From Johnsonella ignava ATCC 51276 (lineage in GTDB: Bacteria > Bacillota > Clostridia > Lachnospirales > Lachnospiraceae): a DNA stretch of 47,056 bases. Location: NCBI RefSeq assembly GCF_000235445.1, contig NZ_JH378841.1, forward strand, positions 1 through 47,056. Direction: 5' to 3'. Position numbers and translations under genes: made by a program. Within the stretch, counting starts at the first letter, position 1, and every line of letters begins with the position of its first letter. This document shows positions 33,875 through 42,849 of this stretch, piece by piece. The notes below the pieces were generated by a model, which did not search any database, was not told where the DNA came from, and saw only the letters and a list, made by a program, of their open reading frames with translations.

Positions 33875-33908
33875 CAGCCATCCACCGGAACTCCGGTACG
33901 GATGGCTG
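33875..33908 (-). terminator. GC-rich hairpin after the zinc-ribbon gene
   Basis: CAGCCATCC pairs with GGATGGCTG, and ACCGGA with TCCGGT inside it. It lies 38 bases after the stop at 33946. It lacks a proper U run, so termination is probable but not certain. Confidence 0.55.
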
Positions 33909-33945
33909 CAAAATAGCTTTTAATAACTTTCCATAATATCCTTTT

Positions 33946-34707
33946 TTAGTGATACCCTCCTCCGAAAGAGCCGTCAGCAGGTGTAGGAGAAGGTGCATTT
34001 TTAAATAAACGACTTTTCCTGAGATATTCATCAGTACCGAAGTAAGTCCTCACACGCACTGATTTCGTATAATATGCAAACATTATACCAAAGCTTATAG
34101 CAAGAACTATAATAGTTGACACAAGTCCTTTTCCATGAAAAAATACCGCTATCAAATTCAGTGCAACACTGCAGGCTGCCAAAATCTCATATATAGAAAG
34201 AAATGAAGGATCTTTCCTTATTACAGCCACAAACAGTCTTATATGTAAAATTATTAAAAATGTATTAATCATAGCTCTTATAAGATTATTTACCGTTCCA
34301 TCATACTCTTCAATAAATGCAAGACCTAATCCGCCTAATAAACGGAAAATCGTTGCTATAACCAGAAATCCTGCATATAGTAAATCTATATAGGTAAAAA
34401 ATGCAAGCAAACCTCCAAGACTATGATATGGATGCTGATAGCCTGATGAGGTCGTGTTGGCACCTTGCTGCGAACCTCCCTGATAATAATTCTGCTGAGT
34501 ATTCCAGCCTCCGCTGCTCTGATTTACATTGCCGCCGGCATACCCCATATTCGCATTACTGCCTGTATAACCCTGGTTTGTACTGCTCCCTGCATTAAAC
34601 TGATTGCTGCCGGAGTATAGTGTTGACTGACCGCTTAAATCTGCACCACATGCACTGCATATCTTTGAATTTTCAGGCATCTGATTACCACATTTTGCAC
34701 AAAACAT
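33946..34707 (-). CDS. Zinc-ribbon membrane protein, function unknown
   Basis: A 253-residue protein. It has an N-terminal zinc ribbon (MFCAKCGNQMPENSKICSAC), then a Gly/Asn/Gln/Ser-rich linker with repeated Tyr (about residues 28-92), then four or so hydrophobic helices (about 98-215) and a short basic tail. This plan (zinc ribbon, flexible linker, membrane part) is common in Firmicutes and usually has no assigned function. A GGAGGAAA site lies before ATG. It stands between two hairpins and seems to be its own transcription unit. Confidence 0.8.
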   Translation of the reverse strand: MFCAKCGNQMPENSKICSACGADLSGQSTLYSGSNQFNAGSSTNQGYTGSNANMGYAGGNVNQSSGGWNTQQNYYQGGSQQGANTTSSGYQHPYHSLGGLLAFFTYIDLLYAGFLVIATIFRLLGGLGLAFIEEYDGTVNNLIRAMINTFLIILHIRLFVAVIRKDPSFLSIYEILAACSVALNLIAVFFHGKGLVSTIIVLAISFGIMFAYYTKSVRVRTYFGTDEYLRKSRLFKNAPSPTPADGSFGGGYH

Positions 34708-34758
34708 GTATGTTTCCTCCTCTATAAATCATAACCTAAAATTTACTTTGTTTTTAAC

Positions 34759-34792
34759 AAAGCCGTTTATATTGTATCATATAAACGGCTTT
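34759..34792. terminator. Terminator of the surface-protein operon
   Basis: AAAGCCGTTTATA (34759-34771) pairs perfectly with TATAAACGGCTTT (34780-34792), with an 8-base loop. It lies 150 bases after the cohesin-domain gene and before the zinc-ribbon gene. Confidence 0.7.
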
Positions 34793-34945
34793 CTTTCCTT
34801 AGTAAAGCTTAAAATTAAATTTACAAACTTTATCAGGTTATAAGATAAATATTTGGTAGTTTTAACCTTGATATATTATTAATTAATATTTTATAAATGT
34901 AATTTTACCTGTCAAATATCTTATTTTAACTTTAATATATACTTT

Positions 34946-37180
34946 TTACAGCTTTGGTTTTTCATTAATCAGTTCCTCATCAGTCATCTCTTTTGATGAT
35001 ACTTCATTAAAATCAGTATCTATAACTGTCTGACCAGGCTTATCAGGCTGAGTCCTGTGGTTTGGCAGGGAGTTTACAACCTCGATGTCGTCTTTATTTT
35101 TATTATCTGAGGTGCTTCCTGCCTCTTTATTATCTGAATTACTGCCTGCTGCTTTGTTTTCTGTGCCGCTGCCTGACTCTTTATTTTCTGAATCACTTCC
35201 TGCCGCTTTGTTTTTTTCATTGCTTTCAGCCGCTTTATTATCTCCGGTATTAGACTTAGCTTCCGGCTTTGAGCCTGAATCCGCATTTTCAGCTTCTATT
35301 TCTTCAAAATCAGTTACTTCTATAACTTCTGCCTCAGCCTTTTTAGATAATTCCGAAGCTTTAACACTGTTTACCCGACTTTCTACTGCAGTTTTAAGTA
35401 TATCTTTAGAGCTTTTATCCGATATATTCTCTTTATTACAATTATCTTTTTGATTTTGTATATCCAAAGGAGCTTTTGTCTCTTTCATATCCTGAGCCTT
35501 GCTTTCAATATCTTCTCTCTTTATAACCTTAACCCTCGCACTGCTCTGTGTCTGCATAGTATTATTTTGTACTTTTGCTCCGGCAGTACCCGCTTTATCC
35601 GGATTAGAAGTCCCTGCTCCGGCAGTGTCAGCTTTATCGGAATTTATGTTTCCCTTTGTCTGTACATTTCCGGCTGCCGCCATGCCTCCGGTACCTGAGC
35701 CGGCATTTTGGGTATAATCATTATCGGATACAGACTTCCTTCTTTTTATAAATAACACCACTATAATAATTACAAGCAGGATTATAAGTGCTATTAAAGC
35801 AATTCCTCTTATATTATAGTCTTTTAGCAGTTCATTGTATTTTCCTGCCATACTGTCATATTCACTCTGAGGTACTGCATTTTCTATTGCAGGGTCGCTG
35901 AAATACCTCTGGAAATTTTTCTCTTTTACATCAAATCTGTAAAAGCTTTTTTCTCCGTCAGTGTTCATTGCATATACTATATAATATTCAGGCTCTGCTG
36001 AACTTGCCCATACCCATCCTGATATTTTTGTTTTTGCATCATTACCTCCGGTTTCAAAGGAAACCTCTTTAAATCCTTGAGGTACCTGTACTCCCTGAGG
36101 CAGAGGTACTACAGTTATTTTCTTTGCAGATGATGTAAGAACGGCAAATTGCGACCAGTTCCCACTTTTTTCATCATAGGCAAAAAGTCCTCCTGAACCG
36201 TCATCAGCTATAAGATACATTACTATTATATCACTGACTTCAGTCCTGCCTGCTGCCACATCTCTGCCATTATATACATATCTGCCTACCGTATAGCCTT
36301 CAGGTAAAAGTGAGGCATCAAATGAAGAAGCTACGCTGTAAGTCTGACCTCCTACCACAGCCTTCTCACTTGAAAGCTCCGCACCAACATTACCCTGACC
36401 GTCGGCAACAGGTGTTGAAAAACCTTCTGTCTTCGTAACGGTTATTGTATAAACCTTTACTGTTGAGCCATCCTGTGCAGTAACCTTACATTCGATCTTA
36501 TTTTCACCAAGTACAAGGTTATCACCGCCGCTTACACTTATCACTGCATTGGCATCTGCCGCAGGTGCACTTATCGCTACATTATTAACTTCACCGCCCA
36601 CCTGTGCACTGTACTGTGTAATCTCAGGTGAAAATGCAGGTGAAAGTATGCCGGGATATATACCTAGAGAAGCCAGATCAGCATTTGCCGAGCTTTCCGC
36701 TGCAGCCGCAATCGTAACTTTTGCACTTCCCTCATGGCTTAAACTGGCAGGTTTAGCATCAAGATCCTGTATTTCCCATGTGCTTATCTTTATATCAGAT
36801 TCACCTGCTTTTAAAGTTTTAAATTTTAAATTAAATACCCATTCCGAATCATTTCCGCTCGCAGAAGCCGCACTCACCTTTACGGACCCCGCACCGCCCT
36901 GAGCATTATCTCCGCTTATAAACTCAATTGAATCAGGATCATAAGAAAGCATTATGTCCGCTTTCCCAAGTTTTCCGCCCTCATCAACCGCACTTACCTT
37001 CATAGTTACATTTATTTCATTGCCTAAAACCGCCGAAGGGTCCGAAAATGAAATTTTTGTATCAAGTGCATATGAAACTATAGAGGCAGTTTTTACTATG
37101 CTGAATACTAAAACCAGCATAATAGTTAAAAAACAGCATCTCAGCCCTGTTAATTTATGCCTACCTTTTAAGAATATCAT
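34946..37180 (-). CDS. Cohesin-domain and cadherin-like-domain surface protein, membrane anchored
   Basis: A 744-residue exported protein. Signal peptide: CCFLTIMLVLVFSIVKTASIV. A cohesin-type beta domain follows (about 40-160: ISFSDPSAVLGNEINVTMKV, then MLSYDPDSIEFISGD), then a cadherin-like beta-sandwich (about 165-255: LASLGIYPGILSPAFSPEI). A further folded region runs to about 450. One transmembrane helix (ALIALIILLVIIIVVLFIKRR, about 480) leaves a long acidic, Lys/Asn/Ser-rich tail that by orientation is probably cytosolic and contains five 9-residue repeats. It overlaps the upstream glucosaminidase by one base (TAATG), so the two are coupled. No dockerin partner is seen. Confidence 0.8.
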   Translation of the reverse strand: MIFLKGRHKLTGLRCCFLTIMLVLVFSIVKTASIVSYALDTKISFSDPSAVLGNEINVTMKVSAVDEGGKLGKADIMLSYDPDSIEFISGDNAQGGAGSVKVSAASASGNDSEWVFNLKFKTLKAGESDIKISTWEIQDLDAKPASLSHEGSAKVTIAAAAESSANADLASLGIYPGILSPAFSPEITQYSAQVGGEVNNVAISAPAADANAVISVSGGDNLVLGENKIECKVTAQDGSTVKVYTITVTKTEGFSTPVADGQGNVGAELSSEKAVVGGQTYSVASSFDASLLPEGYTVGRYVYNGRDVAAGRTEVSDIIVMYLIADDGSGGLFAYDEKSGNWSQFAVLTSSAKKITVVPLPQGVQVPQGFKEVSFETGGNDAKTKISGWVWASSAEPEYYIVYAMNTDGEKSFYRFDVKEKNFQRYFSDPAIENAVPQSEYDSMAGKYNELLKDYNIRGIALIALIILLVIIIVVLFIKRRKSVSDNDYTQNAGSGTGGMAAAGNVQTKGNINSDKADTAGAGTSNPDKAGTAGAKVQNNTMQTQSSARVKVIKREDIESKAQDMKETKAPLDIQNQKDNCNKENISDKSSKDILKTAVESRVNSVKASELSKKAEAEVIEVTDFEEIEAENADSGSKPEAKSNTGDNKAAESNEKNKAAGSDSENKESGSGTENKAAGSNSDNKEAGSTSDNKNKDDIEVVNSLPNHRTQPDKPGQTVIDTDFNEVSSKEMTDEELINEKPKL
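35105..35239 (-). repeat. Five tandem 27-base repeats within the surface-protein tail
   Basis: Five copies encode NKAAESNEK, NKAAGSDSE, NKESGSGTE, NKAAGSNSD and NKEAGSTSD. The copies are degenerate. Copy number may vary between strains. Confidence 0.75.
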
Positions 37181-39603
37181 TAATTTCCATCTCCTCCCGG
37201 TGATACAAGCTTAGGTCTGTCTGTTGATATCCCTTTTGAATCTGAAGGTGCTACCCCCTCACCAACAGAAGCGGAATTTTTACTTTTTGTATCGCCGGTA
37301 CTATTGTTTGAATTGGGTGCAGTAAGGGAAGTATCATTTGAGCCCTTCTTAGGACTGTTTTCCTGCGTACCTGTACTTTTTGAAGCCTGTCCTCCACCTT
37401 GTCTTACAACGTTTATTACATAATTTCTTACAGTTCCGTTTTCAGCTTTGACTTCTATATTAAATGAATTATTGCCGCCGCTTAAGTCAACCGTTCCGGT
37501 ACCGCTTATAGAAGCCTTTGCATCAACCGCCTGAGCACCTATATTAATCGAGGTTATTGACTGCGAAACTATAATATCATACTTTTCTATATCTTTGCTG
37601 AATGAAGGGGTAAGACTATAACCTTCAACACTCAGGCTTGACAGCTTATTGTTCGGACTGCCGTCGCCATTTGGCAGCTTCGCCCTCTCAGAAGGCATAT
37701 TTTTATAAACCGGTATTGAAAATACAAGTTCACCGTTTTTAAGACTGTCCGAATATGCCTGTGAAAGCCTTGCACCTTCATCAGCTCCGCCTTCAATATT
37801 AGTCATATACTGGTGTTTATAAAGGTTTGTTCCAAGTACATTAAATTTCTTTAAATAAAATGTATCCTGATTTGCCTTTACATAATTATCTCCATAAAAT
37901 ATCGCCCCTCCTATTATAGCCTTGTCTCTGCTGTTCCAAGGTCTTGAATAGCTTCCCGACTGTGAAGCCCACCAGAGTCCACGCTGTGTAGGAGACATGC
38001 CTGCCGCCTCATAAGCCTGCACATTAAAATAATTATATATCCCCTTATAAGGCTCGGTATTTCCGCTTATCAGACCGCTCTTGCCTTCTCTTCCCTGCTC
38101 CTGTATAAGCATTGAAGTAAGTACATAGGGATTTACTCCCGATACCACCGCTGCCTCAAGTATTATATCTACATATGTTTTATTGCCTTCTATAGGCGTA
38201 TAATTTGTATCCTCATTGGTTTTATTATCAGAACTTTTTGCATTCTTGTCTATCCCCGAAGATCTCGCATTGTTTCCATTCTCACTGTCAAGCCATATTC
38301 CGGGACCGTTTTGTGAGTTAATTTCTGAAAATGATGTTTTTTCACCATTTGACGGACCTGCCGTATCACCTGCGGCAAGACTGCCTGATATAGGACCGTA
38401 ACCCAATTTTTCCTGTAATGCCGCATCTTTGGCAGGTGCTTCAAGCTTAATACTTGAAGATTTCTCAGATACAGGATCATTTGCATCAGTTGAAGCGTTT
38501 TGTGTTTCTTCAGTTTTTTCACTGCCGCTTCCGTTTTGCGGTTCATCTGTATTGCCTGATGCCGAAGCGGTAGGCGGCGTAAGACTTACGCCTGAAAAAC
38601 TGCTTTCAGACTGTACGGATTTATCAGCCTTTGGAGTCTCTTTTTTCTCAGGCTGTTGTGCAACCGGCGCCGTAAGGCTTACGTTGGAATCCTTCTTCTC
38701 TTTTTCCGTATTTACTGCAGGAGACTGACTGCCTGATGAAGCTGAAGATGATATATCACGTTTTGCATTAAGAACCTGCGAGTTTGAAGCACGGCTTTCA
38801 AGATAAGTTCCTCTGACCATAGCTTCAATACCCTCAACATCATACTTGTTTTCATTATATCCCTGATTTAAAAACTGAAATACATTTACAGGATCAAGGA
38901 AATTTCTGGGATCCATATAATAACGTATTATATCGCCGCTTGCAGCCACCCACGCACTTGAGTCAAATCCCGGCCATGTGGAATTACTCCAGTTATATGC
39001 CCCCTCAGCAGTTGATTTCCATGAAGAAACACTGTTTTTACTGACAAGATTTCTTCCTACCACACTTTCATTCTCAACCGCAGTCTGCCAGTCTATATCT
39101 ACCTTCTGTGCCTTAAATACCCAGTTAGGATACTGTGCATGCAATTTTCTGAGAGCTTCCTTATAATCCTCCGGAAAACCCTGTGCATCTAAGGCTTTTT
39201 CAAAATCTTCACTCCTTGTATATGAAGCACTTGAAGATGTCGTATTTATATATGTGCTCAGTGCATATCCCGTTTTTGCCTCAGCACCTTCACCAAATCT
39301 TACCTTATACCATTTGCTGCCGTCAGAGCCTGTAGTTTCATCGGTTATTATAACTTCGGTTCCCGCCCTCAGTGAAGCAACTTTTGAACTTGAGGATGAA
39401 GCCTCAGAGCGTATATTAAGCGAGCTTGCATTTACAATAGCTGATTTTTCGGCATACGCATATATTTTTACCAGATCGCTCGGGATAAAAGGCTGCGAAA
39501 CTATAACCATTGCCGAGGCAAGTACATATGATGCCGCCCTGTTCAATATAAATTTATTTTTTACCTTCGTATTTTTTTTGTTTTTAAATTTTTTATTATT
39601 CAT
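37180..39603 (-). CDS. Secreted glucosaminidase with SH3b and cadherin-like domains
   Basis: An 807-residue exported cell-wall hydrolase. A basic N-terminus and signal peptide precede an SH3b domain (about 58-120: SLNIRSEASSSSSKVASLRAG). A glucosaminidase-associated region follows (ALRKLHAQYPNWVFKAQKVD, DPRNFLDPVNVFQFLNQ), interrupted by a low-complexity Ser/Glu/Lys segment (about 280-470) holding repeats of SLTAP/SLTPP. The catalytic glucosaminidase core comes next (VLTSMLIQEQGREGKSGLIS, probable acid E in IQEQG). A cadherin-like domain (about 650-735) resembles that in the next gene. The likely role is peptidoglycan cleavage in division or surface remodelling. Confidence 0.85.
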   Translation of the reverse strand: MNNKKFKNKKNTKVKNKFILNRAASYVLASAMVIVSQPFIPSDLVKIYAYAEKSAIVNASSLNIRSEASSSSSKVASLRAGTEVIITDETTGSDGSKWYKVRFGEGAEAKTGYALSTYINTTSSSASYTRSEDFEKALDAQGFPEDYKEALRKLHAQYPNWVFKAQKVDIDWQTAVENESVVGRNLVSKNSVSSWKSTAEGAYNWSNSTWPGFDSSAWVAASGDIIRYYMDPRNFLDPVNVFQFLNQGYNENKYDVEGIEAMVRGTYLESRASNSQVLNAKRDISSSASSGSQSPAVNTEKEKKDSNVSLTAPVAQQPEKKETPKADKSVQSESSFSGVSLTPPTASASGNTDEPQNGSGSEKTEETQNASTDANDPVSEKSSSIKLEAPAKDAALQEKLGYGPISGSLAAGDTAGPSNGEKTSFSEINSQNGPGIWLDSENGNNARSSGIDKNAKSSDNKTNEDTNYTPIEGNKTYVDIILEAAVVSGVNPYVLTSMLIQEQGREGKSGLISGNTEPYKGIYNYFNVQAYEAAGMSPTQRGLWWASQSGSYSRPWNSRDKAIIGGAIFYGDNYVKANQDTFYLKKFNVLGTNLYKHQYMTNIEGGADEGARLSQAYSDSLKNGELVFSIPVYKNMPSERAKLPNGDGSPNNKLSSLSVEGYSLTPSFSKDIEKYDIIVSQSITSINIGAQAVDAKASISGTGTVDLSGGNNSFNIEVKAENGTVRNYVINVVRQGGGQASKSTGTQENSPKKGSNDTSLTAPNSNNSTGDTKSKNSASVGEGVAPSDSKGISTDRPKLVSPGGDGN

Positions 39604-40057
39604 AAATCCAGTAATTCTCCAAAATATAAATTTGTTATAAATATAGCATTTAAATATCCCGCCTGTTTTTTTAAGCTTATTTTAACTATATTATAAAAAA
39701 GGCGCAGTTTCATATATTATCCCGGCTGTGTTAATGCTTCGGGTTTCGGAATATTTAAACATTTAAACATAAGGTATAAATACTATGCTTAAATGTTATA
39801 CCTTAATAGCATATATTTTACCATTCATTAATAATAACTTCAATAAATTTACTTTTATTATTATAATTTCGTAAGAAAATCGTTACACTTACACCTATAA
39901 TTAAAAACAATATCATATCGATATAAAGGTAAATTACAGCTTATTAATTATTAATAATATTATGTTTTAAACTAATGCCATTTTAAACAAAAAAACAATT
40001 CCCGGTCCGGCAATTTCCGGAATAGGAATTGTTTAAATTCAGGAATTTTTACATATG
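39604..40057. other. Intergenic region before the glucosaminidase operon
   Basis: No gene is seen in 454 AT-rich bases. It contains the terminator of the reductase gene (39993-40034) and an imperfect inverted repeat AAGGTATA/TATACCTT near 39770-39805. Promoters for the minus-strand glucosaminidase must lie in its left part; I cannot place one with confidence. Confidence 0.5.
39993..40034 (-). terminator. Terminator of the reductase-fusion gene
   Basis: AAACAATTCC pairs with GGAATTGTTT around a GC-rich inner stem (CCGG units). A run of T follows on the minus strand, 24 bases after the stop codon. Confidence 0.8.
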
Positions 40058-41719
40058 CTATATAAGCTCAATTATCTGCTGTATATCCTTCTTTCCAAAC
40101 ACAGGAGCACCGTCGTTTATTACCATGCACGGAACGCTCATTATCTGATATTTATCTTTTAATTCCTCAAAATGATTTATGTCATATATATCAGCACTTA
40201 TCAAGGGATTTAAAGCCGCTATCCTCTGTGCGGCAACAACAAGGTCGGGGCAAACCGAACATGTAAGTGATACCATGATCTTTATAGCAGTCTTTTTATT
40301 AATTGATTTGATTTTTAAGAGCACATCTTCAGGAACAGCCTGCCCAGGTCCTGAAACATTATAAATTCCAAGTATAAATGAAGTAAACTCATGCCCTCCC
40401 GGAACTCCATGAAAAGCAAGTCCGCTGTCAGAGCCGTCCGGAGAGATTATTTTTACAAAGGGAGCGGCATCTGTAACGGATTTAACCTCATCCTCATAGC
40501 TTATACTTATCTTATCAGTCAATGCAGCGAGGCTTTCCATATATTCTTTAAGCTCGGAAGATACAGGTCTTTCATCAAGACAAAGCCTAAGGACTACATT
40601 GCCTGACATTTTTTCAAACACCGCCTCAAGCTGTGCAAGCATATCGGGGCTGAATAAACCTGAATTACCATTAGCGGCATCGGTTTTTGAACTGTTTTCT
40701 GACGGTACGGTGCCGTGTGTGCTTTTATCTGACTGTACAGGACGTATAGGAGAAATACCCGTTTCTTTCTGAAGCCTTGAAGCATATTTTTCAAGTTCAG
40801 TTGCAGCAAGTGCGCCATCTCCGACAGCTGTAACCACCTGCCTTAAAGCTTTGATGCAGACATCTCCTGCCGCATATACTCCGTCTGTACTTGTCTTTTG
40901 ATTTCTGTCAGTAACTATATAACCGCTTTTATCAAGCTCCACAATATCTTTTACAAGCTCAGTCGCAGGCTCGTATCCTGCAAATACAAATATGCCGAAA
41001 GTATCACCATCAGCAGCCTTATATACAGTCTCCTCGCCGGTTATATTGTTTTTATAGGTTATGCTTCTTAAAAGGCTGTCTCCTTCTGCCCTTACAACCT
41101 CAGTATTTGTAAGTACCGTAATTTTCTCATGATTTTTTGCATGATCCGCTACAGCCTTGGCACATGAAAAGTCAGGCTTTCTTACCAGTATATATACATG
41201 TTTTGCATATTTTGTAAGGAATACCCCCTCCTCAGCAGCGGCAAATCCTCCACCTACCACAAATACATCTTTTCCTGTAAAAAACTCTCCATCACATGTT
41301 GCACAATACGCAACACCATGCCCTCTAAACCGTGCTTCTCCCTCAAAGCCGAGCATTCTGGGTCTTGCGCCCGTAGCAATAAGTATACCGAAACATTTAA
41401 AGGTTCCTGATGATGTTTTAACTTCCTTTACATCAGCATTTGCATTTATCGAAATTACCTCAGCCAGTTTAAATTCCGCACCGAAATTCTGAGCCTGACG
41501 GCGCATGGTCTCAGTCAATTCACTGCCGTTTGTATGCTCTATACCCGGATAATTTACAACCTCAGAGGTAATTGTTATCTGACCGCCAAATTTTTCCTTT
41601 TCTACAACAAGCACTCTGTAACATGCCCTTGCAAGGTAAATAGCAGCAGTCAGTCCGGCAGGACCGCCGCCTATTATAACTACATCATAAAAAATATCAA
41701 GAGTTTTGTCCTTTTCCAC
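40058..41719 (-). CDS. Thioredoxin reductase / AhpF-like fusion with C-terminal thioredoxin domains
   Basis: A 553-residue NAD(P)H-dependent flavoprotein, probably the reductase for the AhpC encoded upstream. Residues 10-315 form a thioredoxin-reductase domain (FAD site GGGPAGLTAAIYLARA, redox pair CATC, NAD(P) site VVGGGFAAAEEG, and STDGVYAAGDV). After a Ser/Asn/Asp-rich linker (315-350), residues 355-553 form a tandem thioredoxin-like region with the redox pair in SLTCSVCPDLVVA. In classical AhpF that region is N-terminal, so this protein has the same parts in reversed order. The start is GTG 41719 with GGAGG 11 bases upstream. It is separated from ahpC by 217 bases with a hairpin. Confidence 0.88.
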   Translation of the reverse strand: MEKDKTLDIFYDVVIIGGGPAGLTAAIYLARACYRVLVVEKEKFGGQITITSEVVNYPGIEHTNGSELTETMRRQAQNFGAEFKLAEVISINANADVKEVKTSSGTFKCFGILIATGARPRMLGFEGEARFRGHGVAYCATCDGEFFTGKDVFVVGGGFAAAEEGVFLTKYAKHVYILVRKPDFSCAKAVADHAKNHEKITVLTNTEVVRAEGDSLLRSITYKNNITGEETVYKAADGDTFGIFVFAGYEPATELVKDIVELDKSGYIVTDRNQKTSTDGVYAAGDVCIKALRQVVTAVGDGALAATELEKYASRLQKETGISPIRPVQSDKSTHGTVPSENSSKTDAANGNSGLFSPDMLAQLEAVFEKMSGNVVLRLCLDERPVSSELKEYMESLAALTDKISISYEDEVKSVTDAAPFVKIISPDGSDSGLAFHGVPGGHEFTSFILGIYNVSGPGQAVPEDVLLKIKSINKKTAIKIMVSLTCSVCPDLVVAAQRIAALNPLISADIYDINHFEELKDKYQIMSVPCMVINDGAPVFGKKDIQQIIELI

Positions 41720-41811
41720 CTAAAATTAAACCTCCATAAAATCATTTAAATATGCGGGATTAGAAAAAATCCGATTTATAATCACTCGCATAAAGCTCAT
41801 ATTATAGTTTA

Positions 41812-41835
41812 GGGAAACACTGCTCAGTGTTTCCC
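41812..41835 (-). terminator. Hairpin between ahpC and the reductase gene
   Basis: GGGAAACACT pairs with AGTGTTTCCC over 10 to 11 bp with a very small loop. On the minus strand only a short T-containing tail follows, so it may be a partial terminator or processing site between the two genes. Confidence 0.6.
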
Positions 41836-41936
41836 GTACGAAAATCTCAGATACGCTGCACTATTCCTATCCGGTTTTGTACATATACATACACATACTC
41901 TTATAAAAATAAAACAACGCTTAAATCATTTTTTCT

Positions 41937-42500
41937 TTAAAGTTTTCCTACAAGGTCAAGACTTGGCTTAAGTGTCTTTGCACCTGGTGTCCATTTTGCA
42001 GGGCATACTTCATCACCATGTTCATGAACAAACTGACATGCCTGAAGTTTTCTGAAAAGCTCCTCTGCATTACGTCCTACATTACCGGCAGTAACCTCGT
42101 AAGCAACTATCTTTCCTTCAGGATTTACTATAAATGTTCCCCTTTCAGACATACCTGCCTGTTCAATATATACTTCAAAATCACGTGAAAGAACATGTGT
42201 AGGATCAGCAAGAAGGGGATATGTAATCTTTCCGATTCTCTCTGAGTTATCATGCCATGCCTTATGTACAAAATGTGTATCACATGAAACTCCAAACACC
42301 TCACAACCGGCTTTACTAAAACCGTCATACATATTCTGGAGATCTTCAAGCTCCGTAGGACATACAAATGTAAAGTCGGCGGGATAGAAGAAAAATACGC
42401 TCCATTTTCCTAAAATATCAGCCTTTGATACTTCTTTAAATCCGTTGTTATGGAAAGCCTGTACCTTAAAATCTGAAACCTCTTTGTTAATTAATGACAT
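41937..42500 (-). CDS. ahpC: Peroxiredoxin AhpC
   Basis: A 187-residue typical 2-Cys peroxiredoxin that reduces hydrogen peroxide and organic peroxides. The peroxidatic cysteine is C47 in YPADFTFVCPTELEDLQ and the resolving cysteine is C166 in DEVCPAKW. ATG 42500 is chosen because AAAAGGAG lies eight bases upstream. The reductase fusion follows, so the pair forms a complete peroxide-reducing chain. No clear PerR box is seen upstream. Confidence 0.96.
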   Translation of the reverse strand: MSLINKEVSDFKVQAFHNNGFKEVSKADILGKWSVFFFYPADFTFVCPTELEDLQNMYDGFSKAGCEVFGVSCDTHFVHKAWHDNSERIGKITYPLLADPTHVLSRDFEVYIEQAGMSERGTFIVNPEGKIVAYEVTAGNVGRNAEELFRKLQACQFVHEHGDEVCPAKWTPGAKTLKPSLDLVGKL

Positions 42501-42849
42501 AACAAATTCTCCTTTTAAAATAAAATTTAATATATTAATTAGCATAAAAACAGTATAAGCATTAAAACATTCACGCTTTTAAACTGTTTAAAATTTAATT
42601 TTATACCATAGAAAATTTACCATATAATCCGTCTATATGCAAGCTTTAAATTTAAATTTTGTTAAATTCATCTTTATGTATAATCTCAGTAATAATTATC
42701 GTTTTTAAATATGCATAATTACCATTGTTACTTATTTTTACTCTTAAGGAAAGGCTGATTTAGTTATTATTTTCAACTCTATATTTATATACAAAAAATC
42801 ACATATCAATATTCTAAAATTCATGTGATTTTACATACAAAATGCTTAA
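42501..42849. other. Intergenic region between ahpC and the sensor kinase
   Basis: No gene is seen. It holds the two-component-system terminator (42795-42832) and an AT-rich ahpC upstream region. AGTAATAATTATCG near 42689 resembles half of a PerR box, but not enough to call one. Confidence 0.45.
42795..42832 (-). terminator. Terminator of the two-component operon
   Basis: AAAATCACAT pairs with ATGTGATTTT over 10 bp, followed by six T on the minus strand, 18 bases after the kinase stop. Confidence 0.8.

Noticed and set aside
33810..34031. Small minus-strand reading frame of 73 codons
   Set aside because: It lies partly inside the end of the zinc-ribbon gene in another frame and spans a hairpin, with no ribosome site and no recognisable protein features.
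35105..35239. CRISPR-like array
   Set aside because: The repeats are degenerate, 27 bases with no spacers, and encode an in-frame 9-residue peptide repeat.
42501..42720. PerR box before ahpC
   Set aside because: AGTAATAATTATCG matches only part of the 15-bp palindrome.
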